Shown here piece by piece: positions 63,395 through 64,000 of a stretch of DNA of 64,000 nucleotides. Both the position numbers and the translations under genes were made by a program. Under the pieces are notes generated by a model, which ran no database searches, was not told where the DNA came from, and saw nothing but the letters and a program-made list of their open reading frames with translations. How positions within the stretch are numbered: position 1 is the first letter of the stretch; the number at the start of each line of letters is the position of its first letter. The stretch is from Janibacter sp. HTCC2649 (GTDB lineage: Bacteria > Actinomycetota > Actinomycetes > Actinomycetales > Dermatophilaceae), in NCBI RefSeq assembly GCF_000152705.1, contig NZ_CH672413.1:2021978-2085977 (forward strand), in the 5' to 3' direction.

Positions 63395-63998
63395 CGGACG
63401 CTGCCCCTGACCCGGGTCCCGGCGTCGGTGTCGGCGCCAGGGCTGGCGTCGGCGCCGGGGCTGGCGTCGGCGCCGGCGTCGTCGCAGCCTCCTCGGGGAG
63501 ACCGTCTGCCCAGTAGTCGAAGGTCTGCGTGATCCAGAAGGTCGCGAACGCCACGAGCAGGATGACCTCGACCCACAGCACCCACTCGGTCGGTGTGCCG
63601 CCACCCAGGAACTGGTCGACGATCACGAGCACGATGGCCACGGCGAACGTCACCGCCATCACTCCTGCGACGGCGCCATAGACGGCGGTGTACGTCCTGG
63701 CCTCCCTGGTGGGCACACCCTCACGCCGCGCCGACGCCCGACGAGCGTTGACGTAGGCGACGCCGGTGATGAGCCCGAACAACGGCACGGCGGCGCCGAA
63801 GTGCGCACCCCCGAGGAAGGACTCCCGCCCGAACACGAACCACCCCACGAACGCCACCCACGTCAGGGCAGCGACGACGAATCCGATCCGGGTCCCCCGC
63901 GACGTCTCCGGCCGACGGAGGATCGTGACGGCGCCGAGCCCCAGAGCCGCCACCCCCAGCCCGATGAGGCACCACACGTTGTTGACGACCGACGGCAC
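63369..63998 (-). CDS. Membrane protein with Pro/Thr-rich tail (may be partial at right edge)
   Basis: At least 209 residues from a GTG at 63998; the true start may lie beyond the window. Five hydrophobic helices (about 5-25, 38-55, 63-82, 108-130, 140-160). The C-terminal tail is a Pro/Thr/Ala repeat (PAPTPAPAPTP...) encoded by a short GC-rich tandem repeat around 63420-63485. No family recognised. It overlaps the convergent GDT1 gene by 26 bases. Confidence 0.6.
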   Translation of the reverse strand: MPSVVNNVWCLIGLGVAALGLGAVTILRRPETSRGTRIGFVVAALTWVAFVGWFVFGRESFLGGAHFGAAVPLFGLITGVAYVNARRASARREGVPTREARTYTAVYGAVAGVMAVTFAVAIVLVIVDQFLGGGTPTEWVLWVEVILLVAFATFWITQTFDYWADGLPEEAATTPAPTPAPAPTPALAPTPTPGPGSGAASVSVPPAPE

Positions 63999-64000
63999 GA

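Noticed and set aside
63420-63485. Short GC-rich tandem repeat
   Set aside because: It encodes the Pro/Thr/Ala tail of the membrane protein and needs no other explanation.

Overview
The window reads as chromosomal DNA of a high-GC Gram-positive bacterium, by eye around 70% G+C, with many GTG starts. It carries actinobacterial hallmarks: a WhiB protein, a tandem Get3/ArsA-like ATPase pair, a DUF6318-type lipoprotein and an actinobacterial Holin-X protein. Gene order from about 48.9 to 61.3 kb follows the Mycobacterium tuberculosis Rv3672c-Rv3683 block (nudL, nth, crp, MBL hydrolase, RidA, DUF4177, two Get3-like ATPases, whiB4, ponA2, phosphoesterase). A member of the Micrococcales (Intrasporangiaceae/Dermatophilaceae type) is my best guess, but that is inference. 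I see no rRNA, CRISPR array, transposase or prophage. One tRNA gene, tRNA-Pro(CGG), is present.

Layout. 0-13 kb: the start of a giant secreted protein that runs off the left edge; a GH29 fucosidase divergent from a LytTR regulator/symporter operon; a ferric-iron ABC operon behind an IdeR/DtxR-type box; then a scar in which a decayed second copy of the symporter abuts a fragment of an enoyl-CoA hydratase gene. 13-24 kb: kbl and tdh, normally adjacent, lie about 7.6 kb apart. Between them sit a VOC protein, two paralogous lipoproteins bracketing a peptidoglycan-binding protein, an ABC exporter and a two-component system, and then a LysE exporter. 24-35 kb: MFS pump with XRE regulator, acetate symporter pair, a likely toxin-antitoxin pair with its own operator and leaderless promoter, phenylalanine hydroxylase and secreted proteins. 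35-48 kb: ABC exporter, acetyl-CoA synthetase, a three-gene acyl-CoA-linked cluster with a divergent TetR gene, MarR/MFS pair, NhaA. 48-64 kb: the conserved block just described, tRNA-Pro, and a Mn2+ (yybP-ykoY) riboswitch before a GDT1/UPF0016 exporter.

Two window-wide patterns stand out. The octamer GTATGCCG occurs about 50 times, counting both orientations, where base composition predicts about 2. Many intergenic regions hold long near-perfect palindromes. These fall into families that appear to be modular: different arm sequences share one loop motif (GCGAGCGCAGCGAG-like). Most lie between convergent genes, but two lie in divergent promoter regions where a terminator makes no sense.

Most promising candidates for something undescribed: the modular palindromes, the octamer, and an AbiEi/DUF559-type endonuclease-like gene (52173-53075). 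That gene sits inside the conserved block and is flanked on both sides by palindromes of one private family.
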